64,000 nt of DNA from Palaemon carinicauda (taxonomy: Eukaryota; Arthropoda; Malacostraca; Decapoda; Palaemonidae): the NCBI RefSeq assembly GCF_036898095.1, contig NC_090726.1:41166430-41230429 (forward strand), given 5' to 3'. A program made the position numbers and the translations under genes. Numbering within the stretch: position 1 is the stretch's first letter; each line of letters begins with the position of its first letter. Below are positions 52,431 to 64,000 of the stretch, in pieces. The notes below the pieces were generated by a model. The model was not told the origin of the DNA and made no database searches. It worked only from the letters and a program-made list of their open reading frames with translations.

Positions 52431-55140
52431 AACAATTTCAATAAAGTAATTTGTTCTTTTCCTAAGCAAACACGAGTCCTTTAAAATAGGGGATGCCTTT
52501 AGGGTACTCTAACAACTGTTGAATTCATTAAAAAGGTACAACTGTTGAATTCATTAAAAAGGTAATTAACGACATGTGGACCTCTTTAACAAAGTGGTGA
52601 GTGCAGACGACTAGCTCTGCCCACCTGCCAGTCAAGACTAGACTTCTGACCTTCAACTCAGGACTGTGAGGGTTGGTTGAGGTAGAAAGTTAAAACTTAA
52701 AGACAAGCTTTGTATAGCTGGGGAAAATACTACTTGCTTTCAAAATTTCTCTGTTCCTTTGCGTATACAAACCATTTGTCTTTTAAACAAGACATTTTGG
52801 TAATTGGTGGACAGGAAGTTCCTCTTAGAACTGAACTGGCTGGTTCTTTTTCTTCCCTGGGAGTGAAAGTGTTTGTCTGGTACAGTATGGGAGAAAAGGA
52901 GAGGACTCTCACCCCCTATCAGTCCATCACAAGGAACTCTTCCCATCAAGGGGATAGCAGTCTTGGATGATATACCTGACATATGATGTTCAATGGGTTG
53001 GTATATAATCAGCCATCCTCCTCCTCCTCATCAAGGATGGAGACTGCGTTAGATTCTAAAGAATGGAGCTTGGAAGGAAGCATGGCATACCAGCATTGTC
53101 AGATATAGTGAGCAACGGTTTGACCACTTCACGCCCAAAAGTGGGGAAGGAGAGATCAAAGACCAGTCATTCTACTTAAGATCTCAGATTCATGTCTATG
53201 CAATACCAGAGAGAACATGCTTCCTGTCTCGTGAGGGACCTAGCGACCGCACTGGTTACTCCAACAAGAACTACAAGGCTGAGGAACAATATTACAGTGG
53301 AAGCAGAAGGACACTCACTGAGGCTTACAACAAAAGAGGCTGGGTTTACTGCAGAAAGTTACCATGAAACCCACTCATAGACACAAGGGTCACACTTAGG
53401 AAGCACTGCACAGGCCGATTACCACTGGGGTCATTGGTATTAGGGTCACCAAACTGACATTACTAGTGTCAACACTGAGCTCACTTGGGTAAAGTAGCCT
53501 TTGCTATCCACTCCTTCAAAAGACATTGAGGGCCGACCTGCAAGACTTAAGGCTAAGCAGAGTGAGATTGGATTGGGGAGGATCCTGTCAACTCAGCCAA
53601 GCAAGAGAATATCTGTGGACTCTTGTTTGTCTCTAGCAGATTTTATTCATTGTGAACGTGGTAATTATGTCACCAAAGCGTCTTGGGAACGACCCAAGGC
53701 ATGTAAGGACGAAGGCAGCTGCCTGCTTCCTGACACACAGTACATGTACTTGGTCGTACTCTTGCATGAGACCTTTAACGGGCAGAGCCCTTCATTTCGG
53801 CCTGCAGTGCATATACTCGTCCTCTTAAAGAACAAGAGCGGCTGTACCACGAACAGAAGTGTACACTTGAAGATAGGGATGTTCCTCGTACGTACCATCT
53901 CGCCCAGCGAATGAGTCGAGAACGTACTGAGATTATCTCCCCGAGTAAATTGTACCCAGTACTGTACTCTGAAAGAAATTAATTAAAACAGCCGGACGTG
54001 GATGCCGAAAAATAAATACTTCTGTACCGTCTGGCGTCTGAAGACAAAGCGATTGTTTCTTCACCTGACTGGCAACTATGTTTACCTCATTAAAAGTTCA
54101 ATTAGCCGTTACTGGTTCGCTTACATTACAGTGGAATTATTGAAGGACTATACTTTGTATTCGTAAAGGAACAAACCATGGCAAAGACTAACAAGAAAAT
54201 GAATAAATGAGAGGGTTAAGTAAATAAACACTGAAATGGGACCTATCCTTGCCTGATTAATCTTAATATTATTTTATTAGGCATATAATTATCCAAATTT
54301 CTCCTATAAATAAATTTTAACAGACAACCTTCAAACATGTCCTCAAATTTTTTTTTCAAATATTCACTAAAACTCTAATTTCTCACCTAATCGAAAAATA
54401 ACTCTACGCTGGTGGTGGAGCCTTAGTTGAACTTTATCATTATGAGTTTGGAATAATGAATCGACCAGCATGTGGTGTCACCGTTTCCACAAAACTTATT
54501 CTTTTATGACCTTTTCCATATCATGAGAAATTTTATATGGATCACATTGGAAAACTATATATGTACCCTCTTTATGCAAAATTTAAGTAAAAAATTAAAC
54601 AATTATCAATTCATTACCAAATATAAACAAGTTTTACTTAAATTTTATTTTAGGGAAATACTAAAACAATCATGTATTTGCATCAATGGTCAGAAATACA
54701 TAAATAACAAAAGTCAACAAGCTGGAAAAACACAAAAATACCTATGGTTCATGTGATTGGTGTGAAATTAATATACCATAATTATCAATAATCTACAAGT
54801 CAGTCAAAAGGGCTTTAATGCCATGTGGCTTGCTTCACTTGCAAATATACATTCTAACAGGAACGTACCAATCTGGCAAGATGATATGGATGTGCTGCGC
54901 ACACCAATTTTGTGGGTCGCTAATATTTTTTTGGTTAGTATTCAATACAGTATATTAACTTCTAGCAAAACTGGAATTAGCTATAAGAAATGGATGTGTG
55001 CTACCTAGTTTGGTATATTTCTTAGTACATTATGATTAACGAGAGATGGGACATAACTTACTTAACAATCGATTGAAATGTGAACGCTATTTTGGAGTCT
55101 AAGTCAATGGCTTACGTTTGGAAGACCGATTGTGAGTTAC
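52431..55140. other. Unassigned region, no gene recognised
   Basis: A 26-bp direct repeat (caactgttgaattcattaaa...) lies at about 52508-52560. Between 52600 and 53950 composition is less AT-rich and open stretches of 86 codons (52710-52970) and 137 codons (53501-53914) occur on the plus strand, but neither resembles a known protein, and antisense frames are similarly open. This part could be a decayed element. 53950-55140 is plain AT-rich DNA. Confidence 0.5.
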
Positions 55141-55149
55141 TACGCACGC

Positions 55150-55475
55150 GTTATTATTAATATTATTATTATTAAATGCTAAGCTAAAACCCTAGTTGGA
55201 AAAGCAGAATGCTATAAGCCCAGAGGCTCCAACAGGGAAAACAGCTCAGTGAGGAAAAGAAATAAAGAAAAATAAAATATTCTATATATGGTAACATTAA
55301 AATAAATCTTTCATATACAAACTATAAAAACTTTAATAGAACAACAGTAAGAGAAATAAGATAGAATAGTGTGCCCGAGCGTACCCTCAAGCAAGAGAAC
55401 TTTAGCCCAAGACAGTGGAAGACCATGGAACAGAGGCTATGGCACTACCCAAGACTAGAGAAAAATGGTTTGATT
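55150..55475. repeat. Dispersed SINE-like repeat, full copy, with ATT tail
   Basis: Begins with an ATT microsatellite (attattattatta), then aatgctaagctaaaaccctagttgg, tgctataagcccag, ctccaacagggaaaa and gatagaatagtgtgcccgag, ending near cactacccaagactagaga. Related copies: 4800-5085, 58515-58665 (inverted) and 59390-59530. The AAT/ATT run always sits at the same end, as a retroposon 3' tail would. Confidence 0.65.
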
Positions 55476-55655
55476 TTGGATTGTCCTTGTATTTACTTTT
55501 GACAGCTTGTCTTTTTATACATCATAATTTTTTGCCTTTTTGAACCACTTAAGAGCTACGAAATATTTATGCTCAAGTTACCAGAGGTAATTTTACAAGA
55601 GCCTTTTAACCCCTTCTGCTTCAGATCCTATTATGACTATAGTCAATTTATTTTA

Positions 55656-55811
55656 GCGAGGTATATTTGCACCGACTCGCAGGGGTGCCCTTTTAGCTTG
55701 GAAAAGCTTTTTGATAGCCGATTGGTCGGAAGTATTCGTACAAAAATAGTTCCGACCAATCAGCTATTAAGAAAATTTTCCGGGCCAAATGTCGGTGCAA
55801 ATCTGCCTCAT
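55656..55811. mobile_element. Fold-back MITE-like palindrome
   Basis: Ends are inverted: tatatttgcaccgac (55662-55676) against gtcggtgcaaatctgcc (55791-55807), and the interior pairs again (gatagccgattggtcgga against tccgaccaatcagctatt). Almost the whole 155 bp can fold into one hairpin. No coding. Flanks contain tta/ttta on both sides, a possible target duplication. Confidence 0.6.
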
Positions 55812-58514
55812 TAAATTTATTTTTTTTTACTTTAGTCAGAAGATATAGCATAGTGGAGTAAAATCAATTTTTTAATTTGATGTAAATTCACCTATTCTGG
55901 TCATTGATTGTATTAAAAACGATCTACGCTCAGTGAGTAATGGAGAAGCATAAACCATTTTAGAAACGAGCGCTCAGGGAAAAGATACTTGAGACAAAGG
56001 TGTTCGAGAGAGGTACTGTACTTCTGCCGTCATTAGTCTGTAGGCGTTTCACTAATTTTGGCATTAAAAAGAATTTTTCCCGTTCTTTATGTTGTTGTTT
56101 TGTTGAGTTTTGATATCTTTAAACCATTGGTTTTCATTTGAATCCACCAAAAACCCCGATTCCAACCAGGGGAACCCCATTGAAGTTGGATTATGAGGGG
56201 TGGTGGTCCTCAGAACATGATAGTTTCCCAGAATATAATAACGCAATAACACTAACAGAAAATGGGATTATTCATGCAAAAAAGGTTGGGTGTAGTCCAC
56301 TGACATGTTACCAAAACAATAGCGCAGCCAAACCGCAGACGTAAGATAGGACGCATGGAAAAATAAAGTGGGGATCACCCATAAATATTGGCAAGTACGG
56401 ATGCTGCAATCCGAGTCAGGTTAAGTTGAAGTACCTTAGAGTAGGTCATATCCCTTTAATTTCCTCTCAAGTCATGTCCAACGGCTACGAATAATCAGTC
56501 GCCAAAAAACCATATAGGCTACAAAAGTATTGAAACTCAGCTTTACCTTGCCACTAACAGAGACCAGTCAGCTAACACATTCATACCTGTATTTATTTAA
56601 AAGTCAATTTTTCCCACAATTGAGCAGTAGTAATAAATAGTTGAGAAGAGCATGAGTTGGACAAAAATACTTGCTTAGCCCAGTCAGAGTAATGTTGATC
56701 CTCAAGTTACGATTTCAAGAATATGCCCCCCCCCCCCCACAAAAAAGTCTTTAACCACAGACAGCTTCATCAAAAATTCAACCCCATATATTTGTGAAAA
56801 TACAATTTATGGGGCACAGAAAATATATCGGTAAAGAGCGTAATTTTTTGTATAAGAAAAAGTAGTTTTTTTACTAGGTTACATTGCCCTGTAATACACT
56901 ACAATAATACCTTTATGGGGCACAATATATCTATCCCTACTAACGGATTTATTGCTGTACTTTTGGCCTTTAGTACATTGTAGAAAAATAGCAAACATAT
57001 ATAAATTATTCTCCACAACCATAAATACACAACCTGAGGTTATAAACCTTCATATTCGGTACTAAATAAACACGAGGTTATAACCAACAATTTCACGAAG
57101 AAAATTACAACCTTCGAGGTATTAATCAACAAAGAATCTTCTCATTTCTTCTATATTCGAAAACTTTTGGTGCAAAATATGAACTAAAATAATACCCAAA
57201 TTTGATGTGCACATACCATTGTATTCAGTCTTAAATAAATAGCAATGAACCCTAATCATCAGCCGAAAATATATATGAAAATTGTCTACCATGATGGCCG
57301 CCATTGGCCAGAACAAAACACTGTACTCTGACACAGAATAATTTGGCGATTTATAAGTAATTAACAGAAAACATGTCACATTTTGAGTGTAATAAATGAA
57401 CAATAGCAATGATATTCATTAACAGAACTGACGAAATAACTGAACTTACATGGAAATATGTAGGAAAATGGCAAAAGTCTACAACAGACCACTCTACAAC
57501 GGACAACAAACAAATGACAAATGATTAATGAAACCTGCTGAACTTCTGAATGGAGTGATGTCTGCCAGATGTACAACAATAACATTCTTCTTTTATTCCT
57601 TATCTTAATATGTATAACTTTTAATATACACAATTCAGTTAATTTTGCTACTTATCTATTTTAGATTAAAATAAGCATAAACATTTCTCTCTGCATTGGG
57701 TTTAAAGCGTGATAATTAAGTAAAAGTGGCCAGGAGTACTAGGAACTTGTGGCAGCTTTTTCAAAGTTGAATTTTCCGGTGAATAATAAAGTTTTATTCC
57801 TATTTTCAAAGAAACTACGGAATTAATTATAATTTTTATATGTAATTTGGATAAATGAATAATTAGACACACTTTTCACAGAATATTAAGAGTAACAGCG
57901 CCTAAAATAGACATATACATATCGATTTAAAATATCTTTTAGCAAAACTATACGTCGACATATTTTTCAATAAAGAATATATTGTCTTAAGATTATATTT
58001 ACTATTAACAAATAATATTATTGGTAGATATAAAGTAAATGTAAACAAAACTCTTTTTTCTATTAAACAATATAAGATATAACTTGATATATTACATAAA
58101 ATTAAGAAATCTTGAAGGGGTTTTTGTAAACAAGATTTGGTAATACAAAAAGGTGTGCCATTTAAAATGGAATATCTTAAAACCACGAAACAGGATATTG
58201 AAATAAATAAAAGCTTCTGGATAAAACAATAACTTTATTTCATGAATAAATTGTTTTTATGATAATTGTAATAAGCAGATAGCTATTCGTTAAAGGCCTT
58301 AAATCGTAGATGACAGAAAAGATGACAGCCATAGAGAAGCTGACACATACGTAAACATAATATTCATTAGTTTCTTTGCTTATAAACCTTCATTTGTCTA
58401 CATTTATGTATCAACCTATTCCTATATATCAAGTTGCTCTTATATAGGCTAAAAGTGTATTAAAAGTGGGAAAATATGCAATAATAGCTATTCGGGAAAA
58501 TAGAACTAGGGAGA
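55812..58514. other. AT-rich region, no gene seen
   Basis: A C-run lies at about 56727-56738. Open stretches (56064-56344, 57122-57633, 57902-58186) are A/T-rich and unlike any protein I know. Confidence 0.55.
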
Positions 58515-58617
58515 GTATAGCCTAGACATCTTATTTCCTTTCCTCACTGGGCTATTTTTCCCTATTGGAGCCCCTGGGCTTATAGCATCTTGCTTTTCCA
58601 ATTAGGGTTGTAGCTTG

Positions 58618-58662
<45 letters not shown>

Positions 58663-58665
58663 CTG
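58515..58665. repeat. Dispersed SINE-like repeat, inverted fragment with AAT tail
   Basis: Reverse orientation of the 55150 repeat: cctcactgggctatttttcc, ttggagcccctgggcttata, aattagggttgtagcttgg, followed by a run of about a dozen AAT units (58622-58662). Confidence 0.65.
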
Positions 58666-59389
58666 GTAACAAAGGAAAGAACTAAAAATAGGAGTCAACC
58701 ATAGGCTTCGCTACAGTATCGCCTCCTAGTGGCTGATAAAATAACTAAATTATCATAGAAAATTATTAACTGAAAACTTTAAATGTAAACAATGAGGGAA
58801 ATCGAAAAATCTAACCAAATTATGGATATCTTTATAGTTTGAATATGTCAAACTAAAAGAAAATAGATCATTATTTACTTTCCACATGAGACTAGTTGCT
58901 AATATTAGCTAAAAATTATAAAAATAATCTAGTTAAAAATCTTTACTAGCAACATAGTTAGGAAGTTTATGTCACAACAAAACTATAGTTCTAATTTTAA
59001 TAAAAACTTTCAAAAATCTTGAAACTTCATAAAAGCCAATTTATTGATATATGTATTATATTAAACAAAATATATTTAAATTTAATTTACCATTTTACTA
59101 GAAATTAATGATTATTTTCAGGGTTTTGGGTAAATAATGTTGGTAAAACAAAAGGCCGGACAATACAAATATAGAGGTTTTCGAAGCTTTGGAATACAAA
59201 CAGAATAAATACAATAAATTTATCAAGAAAAAGGACTATATTTATATTATTCTAATCAATGAAAGCCAGAAAATGTAGCTAAATATTTATTCGAAAAAGC
59301 CATAGACTACGGCTGGTAATATAAGGGACATGGCCTCTCTAATGGAGAAGACAACACCTATCTTAAAAGCCTACTACAAAATTACTGAT
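58666..59389. other. AT-rich region, no gene seen
   Basis: No recognisable feature. Confidence 0.55.
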
Positions 59390-59530
59390 TTACTAATATT
59401 ATTATCATTACTAGCTAAGCTATAACCTTAACTGAAAAAGGATGCTATAAGCCCAAGGGCTCCAACAGGGAAAATAGCCCTATGAGGAAAGGAAATTAGG
59501 AAACGGATAGAATAGTGTGCTCGAATATAC
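59390..59530. repeat. Dispersed SINE-like repeat, fragment
   Basis: tattattatcattactagct, then aagctataaccttaactg, gatgctataagcccaagggc, ctccaacagggaaaat and gatagaatagtgtgctcga, in the same orientation as the 55150 copy. Confidence 0.65.
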
Positions 59531-59900
59531 TTGTATATCCGAGTTTGTTTTATTTTATCCCTCAATTCTTTTAATTTCGATACTCTGTTTGTTTTAATGA
59601 TCAAACTGGCAAGAAATGATATCTTAGAGTAAGATTTTAAAAGAATAATGATAACTATTCTTTCTTCCAATTGTTATCCCTACATTAAAGGATCGCTTGC
59701 CTGATGAGCCCTCTCCAATACCTTCGATCAAATGCATCCTCTTCCACCAAACCTCTTCTCTTCATATCATCCTTCACCTTATCACCCCATCTAATCCTCT
59801 CCTCCCTCTTGATCTTCTCCCCATAACAGACTCCTCCCAAGCCCTCCTCACTCCCTCCCCACCATCAACAATGCCCACACCAGTATCTGGATAAAATCCT

Positions 59901-60058
59901 ACAGGACATAATCCCCACAGAGAAAATCCCACAAGATACAGTCCCACAGGACATAATCCCCACAGAAAAAATCCCACAAGATACAGTCCCACAGGACATA
60001 ATCCCCACAGAGAAAATCCCACAAGATACAGTCCCACAGGACATAATCCCACAATGAG
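59901..60058. repeat. 45-bp tandem repeat, 3.5 copies
   Basis: acaggacataatcc starts at 59901, 59946, 59991 and 60036. Units include aaaatcccacaagatacagt. The open minus-strand stretch over it merely reflects the period being a multiple of three. Confidence 0.85.
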
Positions 60059-60280
60059 AAAAGTAGACAATATCATACGGTATGGCAAGGTAATTTATTT
60101 TAGTATTTTATTTATTTATAAGTTAACAGTTCCTATCACTGAATCACTTCATGTTGTCGTAATAATTGCACAACCTATCTGCCATTTACATGATTTATTG
60201 CAGTTATTTTATCAATATTTGACAACTAGAACATCTATTATTTTTGCTCACTCTTTTTATGATCTTGCACTACACAAAGC

Positions 60281-60332
60281 TGAACTATACTTCCTGCCTG
60301 TTCATAAGCTGTCAACTTTTATATTTTGAGAC

Positions 60333-60384
<52 letters not shown>

Positions 60385-60465
60385 GAACTATACTTCCTGC
60401 CTGTACATAAGCTGTCAACTTTTATATTTTACCTGTATAAACCACTTGAGACGTAAAAATAAAAA
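60281..60465. repeat. Direct duplication around a poly(A) tract
   Basis: gctgaactatacttcctgcc at 60281 and again at 60382, each continuing through cataagctgtcaactttta to gagacgtaaaa. The first copy lacks 18 bp (acctgtataaaccactt region) and ends in a poly(A) run of over 40 (60337-60380). Confidence 0.7.
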
Positions 60466-60529
60466 AGAAAGAAAAAAAAATAAAATTCGAAACATTATAT
60501 GATGAAATAACTTCGATAATACGAATTTA

Positions 60530-60672
60530 ACAATAAACGCAAACTATGCAGCGTGATACGCAAAATACCTAGGAATGTATACGACAAACTGATCTTGTAG
60601 GCCCTGTAGTGAGTAGGGTTCCCCTGCGTGATAGGACTGGGGAAGCAGCCCTTAAAGTAAAGTAATATGCTG
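60530..60672 (+). repeat. LINE 3' tail fragment (CR1/L2-like)
   Basis: Shares aataaacgca, ggccctgtagtgagtagggttcccct-type and gaagcagcccttaaagtaaa sequence with the LINE 3' end at 61185-61830. No coding part precedes it. Confidence 0.55.
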
Positions 60673-60773
60673 CAAAGGGCACCGAAATAAAAACAATGAC
60701 GTAATCGAATCTTTGATGGAAGACCTTTTATGATGAACAGACACCACAATTTACCAGAAGTTCAACTAAGAAA

Positions 60774-61145
60774 TTACAAAACATAATAAACAGAGGAGCA
60801 AGACTGATAAAAGGTGTCCCTCCTAAAGAAAGGATCACTCATACACTAATTTATTTACATTGACTGCGTATTCAAGTAAGAATCGAGTTTAAAATATGTA
60901 TAACAACCCATCAAATTATCAGAACCTCGCCTCCAAAATATGTAAGAGAATTACTACATATTGTGCAGCCAACAAATCGTGTTGACACGAGAATAGTCAC
61001 AAATGGTTTCAAATTATTGGAACCTGGATATATGTTTACTGTAGGCTCTAGACCCTTTAAATATGCGGCCCCGAGACTATACAATAAGCTCTCATAGTCA
61101 TCTGACAGACGGAATATATTAAGGCTTTCAAGAGGAAACTGAAAA
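60774..61145 (+). pseudogene. CR1/L2-type LINE RT, C-terminal fragment
   Basis: Translation of the plus strand gives LQNIINRGARLIKGVPPKER, then THTLIYLH followed by a stop and LRIQVRIEFKICI, HQIIRTSPPKYVRELL, then a VDTRIV segment, VGSRPFKYAAPRLYNKLS and a stop. This is the typical C-terminus of CR1/L2-like ORF2 proteins (RAARLI, LHWLPI-, FKYAAPRLWN-like motifs). At least two in-frame stops make it a pseudogene. The 3' UTR follows and holds the 36-bp minisatellite. Confidence 0.75.
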
Positions 61146-61264
61146 CTTACTTGTTCTCTAAGTGCTTCGATGGTTTAGATTTGACAATAAACGCGCGAGA
61201 TGAGATGTGAAATGTCGAATGCCTTGGAACGCATATGATAAAATGACTATGAAGGTTAAGTAGA

Positions 61265-61805
61265 GAGTAAGGTTCCCCTACTGTATAGGGCCAGAGAAGA
61301 GAGTAAGGTTCCCCTACTGTATAGGGCCAGAGAAGAGAGTAAGGTTCCCCTACTGTATAGGGCCAGAGAAGAGAGTAAGGTTCCCCTACTGTATAGGGCC
61401 AGAGAAGAGAGTAAGGTTCCCCTACTGTATAGGGCCAGAGAAGAGAGTAAGGTTCCCCTACTGTATAGGGCCAGAGAAGAGAGTAAGGTTCCCCTACTGT
61501 ATAGGGCCAGAGAAGAGAGTAAGGTTCCCCTACTGTATAGGGCCAGAGAAGAGAGTAAGGTTCCCCTACTGTATAGGGCCAGAGAAGAGAGTAAGGTTCC
61601 CCTACTGTATAGGGCCAGAGAAGAGAGTAAGGTTCCCCTACTGTATAGGGCCAAAGAAGAGAGTAAGGTTCCCCTACTGTATAGGGCCAGAGAAGAGAGT
61701 AAGGTTCCCCTACTGCATAGGGCCAGAGAAGAGAGTAAGGTTCCCCTACTGTATAGGGCCAGAGAAGAGAGTAAGGTTCCCCTACTGTATAGGGCCAGAG
61801 AAGCA
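61265..61805. repeat. 36-bp minisatellite in the LINE 3' UTR, about 15 copies
   Basis: Unit agagtaaggttcccctactg followed by tatagggccagagaag, nearly uniform (single changes near 61652 and 61718). It arises from the LINE tail: unexpanded forms exist at 60610-60660 and 62095-62140. The 132-codon minus-strand open stretch with cyclic YSRGTLLSSLAL is only the repeat read in one frame. Confidence 0.9.
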
Positions 61806-62084
61806 GCCCTTAAAGTAAGTCAAGTAAACGACATATAACGGTATAACTTTGGATTAAAATCTAGCTAGCTAACGTTTTCATCAATATAGGATTTACCCTT
61901 TTTTTATATTTAGGTCAAAACGGGTGATTAAAGGCTATATACCTATTGAAAATCTATACAAATTTTGAGATATAAATGACTATAGTAATATCGGCCATTA
62001 TAATGTATTGAGAGTCTATTCAAAATTCAAATCACACTGAACAACGTCTTCGTAAATTATACTGAATAAAGGCACAAAGAAAAC

Positions 62085-62145
62085 CTTCAAAGTTTAGGGT
62101 TCCCCTGCTGTATTGGACCAGAAAAGCAGCCATTAAAGTAAACTT
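62085..62145 (+). repeat. LINE 3' tail fragment (CR1/L2-like), third copy
   Basis: tagggttcccctgctgtatt, then ggaccagaaaagcagccattaaagtaa: one unit of the minisatellite sequence plus the tail. Confidence 0.55.
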
Positions 62146-63429
62146 AAAGTATCTTGGAATATATAGATCAATACGTAAACTTTTTGAAACAACACAATCA
62201 AATGTTTTTAAGATATTGATTATCAAATTTGACTTTTGAATTAAAATTGTATCCCCGAGAATGTAAGAATACCAAACTTAAAATAGCCGGTAATTACCTT
62301 AAATATTTCTTCTTTAAAGAGGCACTAGCTACACAACACGTCTTCTCGAAATGATGTCTTTAGCTTTAATGAATCTACAGTAGCTCAAGCAAAGAAGTCC
62401 TTCAACCAACCAGAGACCTCCACCACACCTAACAATTGTATCACCTATTTTCATTGGCGTTTTCAGCTACCAGCTTTGTAAAATATTCTCCTATTGGTTG
62501 GATGGACTCAAGGTATTTAAAAAAAGCATTCTCAAAAGTACAGGTAAAGGGTAGAAACAAATGTTTTTACGTTGCAAATGTTACTTAATGAACGCAACTG
62601 ACAAAGGTATGTTTACATTAGCCTACGCTCTATAAAAAAGAAAATGTTATTATGTATATTCAAAGAAAACGATACATTTTAAATGGGAAACTTAGGTATA
62701 TTACTTAACAATACAATGATTATCGCAAGACAATTTAATTTTACGATTATCTTAGCAAGTATTTTTAATCTATTATTTTAGAAATATTATTTTGATATAT
62801 TTATAAAGCTTTAAGATATGATTTTAACTAGAATTAACTCTGAATAAAAGGAAAATATCGACATAAACGCTGACATTAAACGATTTCATATTGCCTACTT
62901 GGATTGATTTTTTTCCTTTTTTGGAATTGGGTCATATGACACAGCGCTGGGAGGCCATTCAGAGTTAAGATGCAACCAGGGGTGTCATTTCAATACATAC
63001 TGCATGCCATCAGAGGTGTACTGTTGGCAATAGCTCCTTAAGGAGAGTAATATTTTCTAGATCTATTTGTATTCTTATCAGCCCTTGCCTAGTGTCTCTT
63101 ACGAATTAATTTTTTTTTTTATACCAGGAATAATTGTTTATATATTGCATTCTTTATTGTACTCATGATCATTAATCTAATTAGATGATTAAAGCTAGCA
63201 ATAATTCTGTTCTTAATGCAGTATATGTTCAAGTCATAGTCAATGGTATGAATTAAAAGATTTAATTCCTGAAAACATTTTCATATACATACTGGTACAC
63301 AAGTATTGTAACGATGGATGTTTTTATAGATAATTTGAACCATTCTTTATAAAACTCTGCCATCAAAACCCATACTAGGCTACATTATGTCTGAAATGTT
63401 TTAAAAAGACAGACCACAGTAAACATGCT

Positions 63430-63495
<66 letters not shown>

Positions 63496-64000
63496 TATTT
63501 TTTTCTTTATATTATAAAAGATTTCTTCTAATTTAAGTTTGCAATTGCTAATTTTAAAGATCTACATTATACATTAATTCATTCATATATCTAATATGAC
63601 ACTAATAAGAGTTTTCTCTCTACTCAGCTTATCATACCATGCATCACTCGCAGTTAGTGTCCAAGCTATTGTTTTAAAATCAAGTTTAGCATTTCATCAT
63701 AACAATCTAGAAATCATTCTTGGTTGAATAAAATTCTCGCATAATGTATCGCTAACCCACGTGATTTTAATTAATGTAAATATTAACCACAATGGCATTT
63801 AATATCGAATGTATATCCACTGTAAATTCACTTACGATAAATGCTTTCAACTGATCAAAGATTTTCTTATGTCAGACTCTTAGCATTGCCCTACCTTCAA
63901 AAAAATTAGTTAACGAAAACTAAGATCATTGCACTGGTATCAATGCCATATTTAAAACGGGTGGTTAGAAAAACTTCAAGCTTACCCTCGTTCATATTGA
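62146..64000. other. AT-rich region, no gene seen
   Basis: Contains a short motif agcgctgggaggccattcag at about 62943, similar to the 3' UTR of the LINE at 28084, and a poly(A) run of about 55 (63437-63491). Nothing else recognised. Confidence 0.5.

Noticed and set aside
53501..53914. 137-codon plus-strand ORF as a host exon
   Set aside because: No recognisable domain, antisense frame also open, no splice context that I could defend.
61256..61654. 132-codon ORF of YSRGTLLSSLAL repeats as an antifreeze or silk-like protein
   Set aside because: It is a 36-bp minisatellite in a LINE 3' UTR; period divisible by three keeps any stop-free frame open.

Overview
This window looks like repeat-dense nuclear DNA from an animal, most probably a decapod crustacean. 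I found no host gene, rRNA, tRNA or CRISPR array I could defend. The decapod guess is an inference from several full-length DIRS-like tyrosine-recombinase retrotransposons, short retroposons ending in a TTGA-type tail, and LINE 3' ends of a kind I associate with shrimp and crab genomes. ORFs called with non-ATG starts were treated as stretches open between stops, not as real starts.

Layout. 1-4799 is the 5' part of a DIRS-like element (E1, minus strand) cut by the window edge and scarred by an 895-bp tandem duplication. 6029-35036 is a second member of that family (E2, minus strand), broken by nested insertions. A TTAA-flanked piggyBac-like non-autonomous element (7572-24547) lies in its recombinase gene, and inside that sit two DIRS elements of another family, A (7850-14541) and B (14541-21326), joined head to tail with nothing between them. 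A LINE with APE endonuclease, RT and RNase H (about 28084-34665, minus strand) replaces much of the E2 gag. 35482-42333 is a third DIRS element, C. 43134-52430 is a more divergent one, D, carrying a Tigger/pogo transposon (45623-48513, plus strand). 52431-64000 is AT-rich and sparse: a fold-back MITE, SINE-like repeats, a degraded CR1/L2-type LINE 3' end, minisatellites and poly(A) tracts.

Every DIRS element is read on the minus strand. A to D and E2 each have inverted terminal repeats (ITRs) and, next to the 3' repeat, an internal complementary region (ICR) joining the complements of both ends. ORF order is gag, then RT/RNase H/MT-like, then tyrosine recombinase in an overlapping frame. B has intact gag and RT/RNase H frames but a stop codon before the recombinase catalytic HxxR. 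D keeps a complete recombinase frame while its RT is interrupted. A and C share the same RT deletion junction and a common long 5' leader, so they look like a non-autonomous lineage amplified in trans.

The most interesting points are the A/B tandem junction, which resembles an integrated circle junction; the shared RT-deleted A/C architecture; the gag region in which each copy has grown a different tandem repeat; and the nested order of insertions, which gives a relative chronology.
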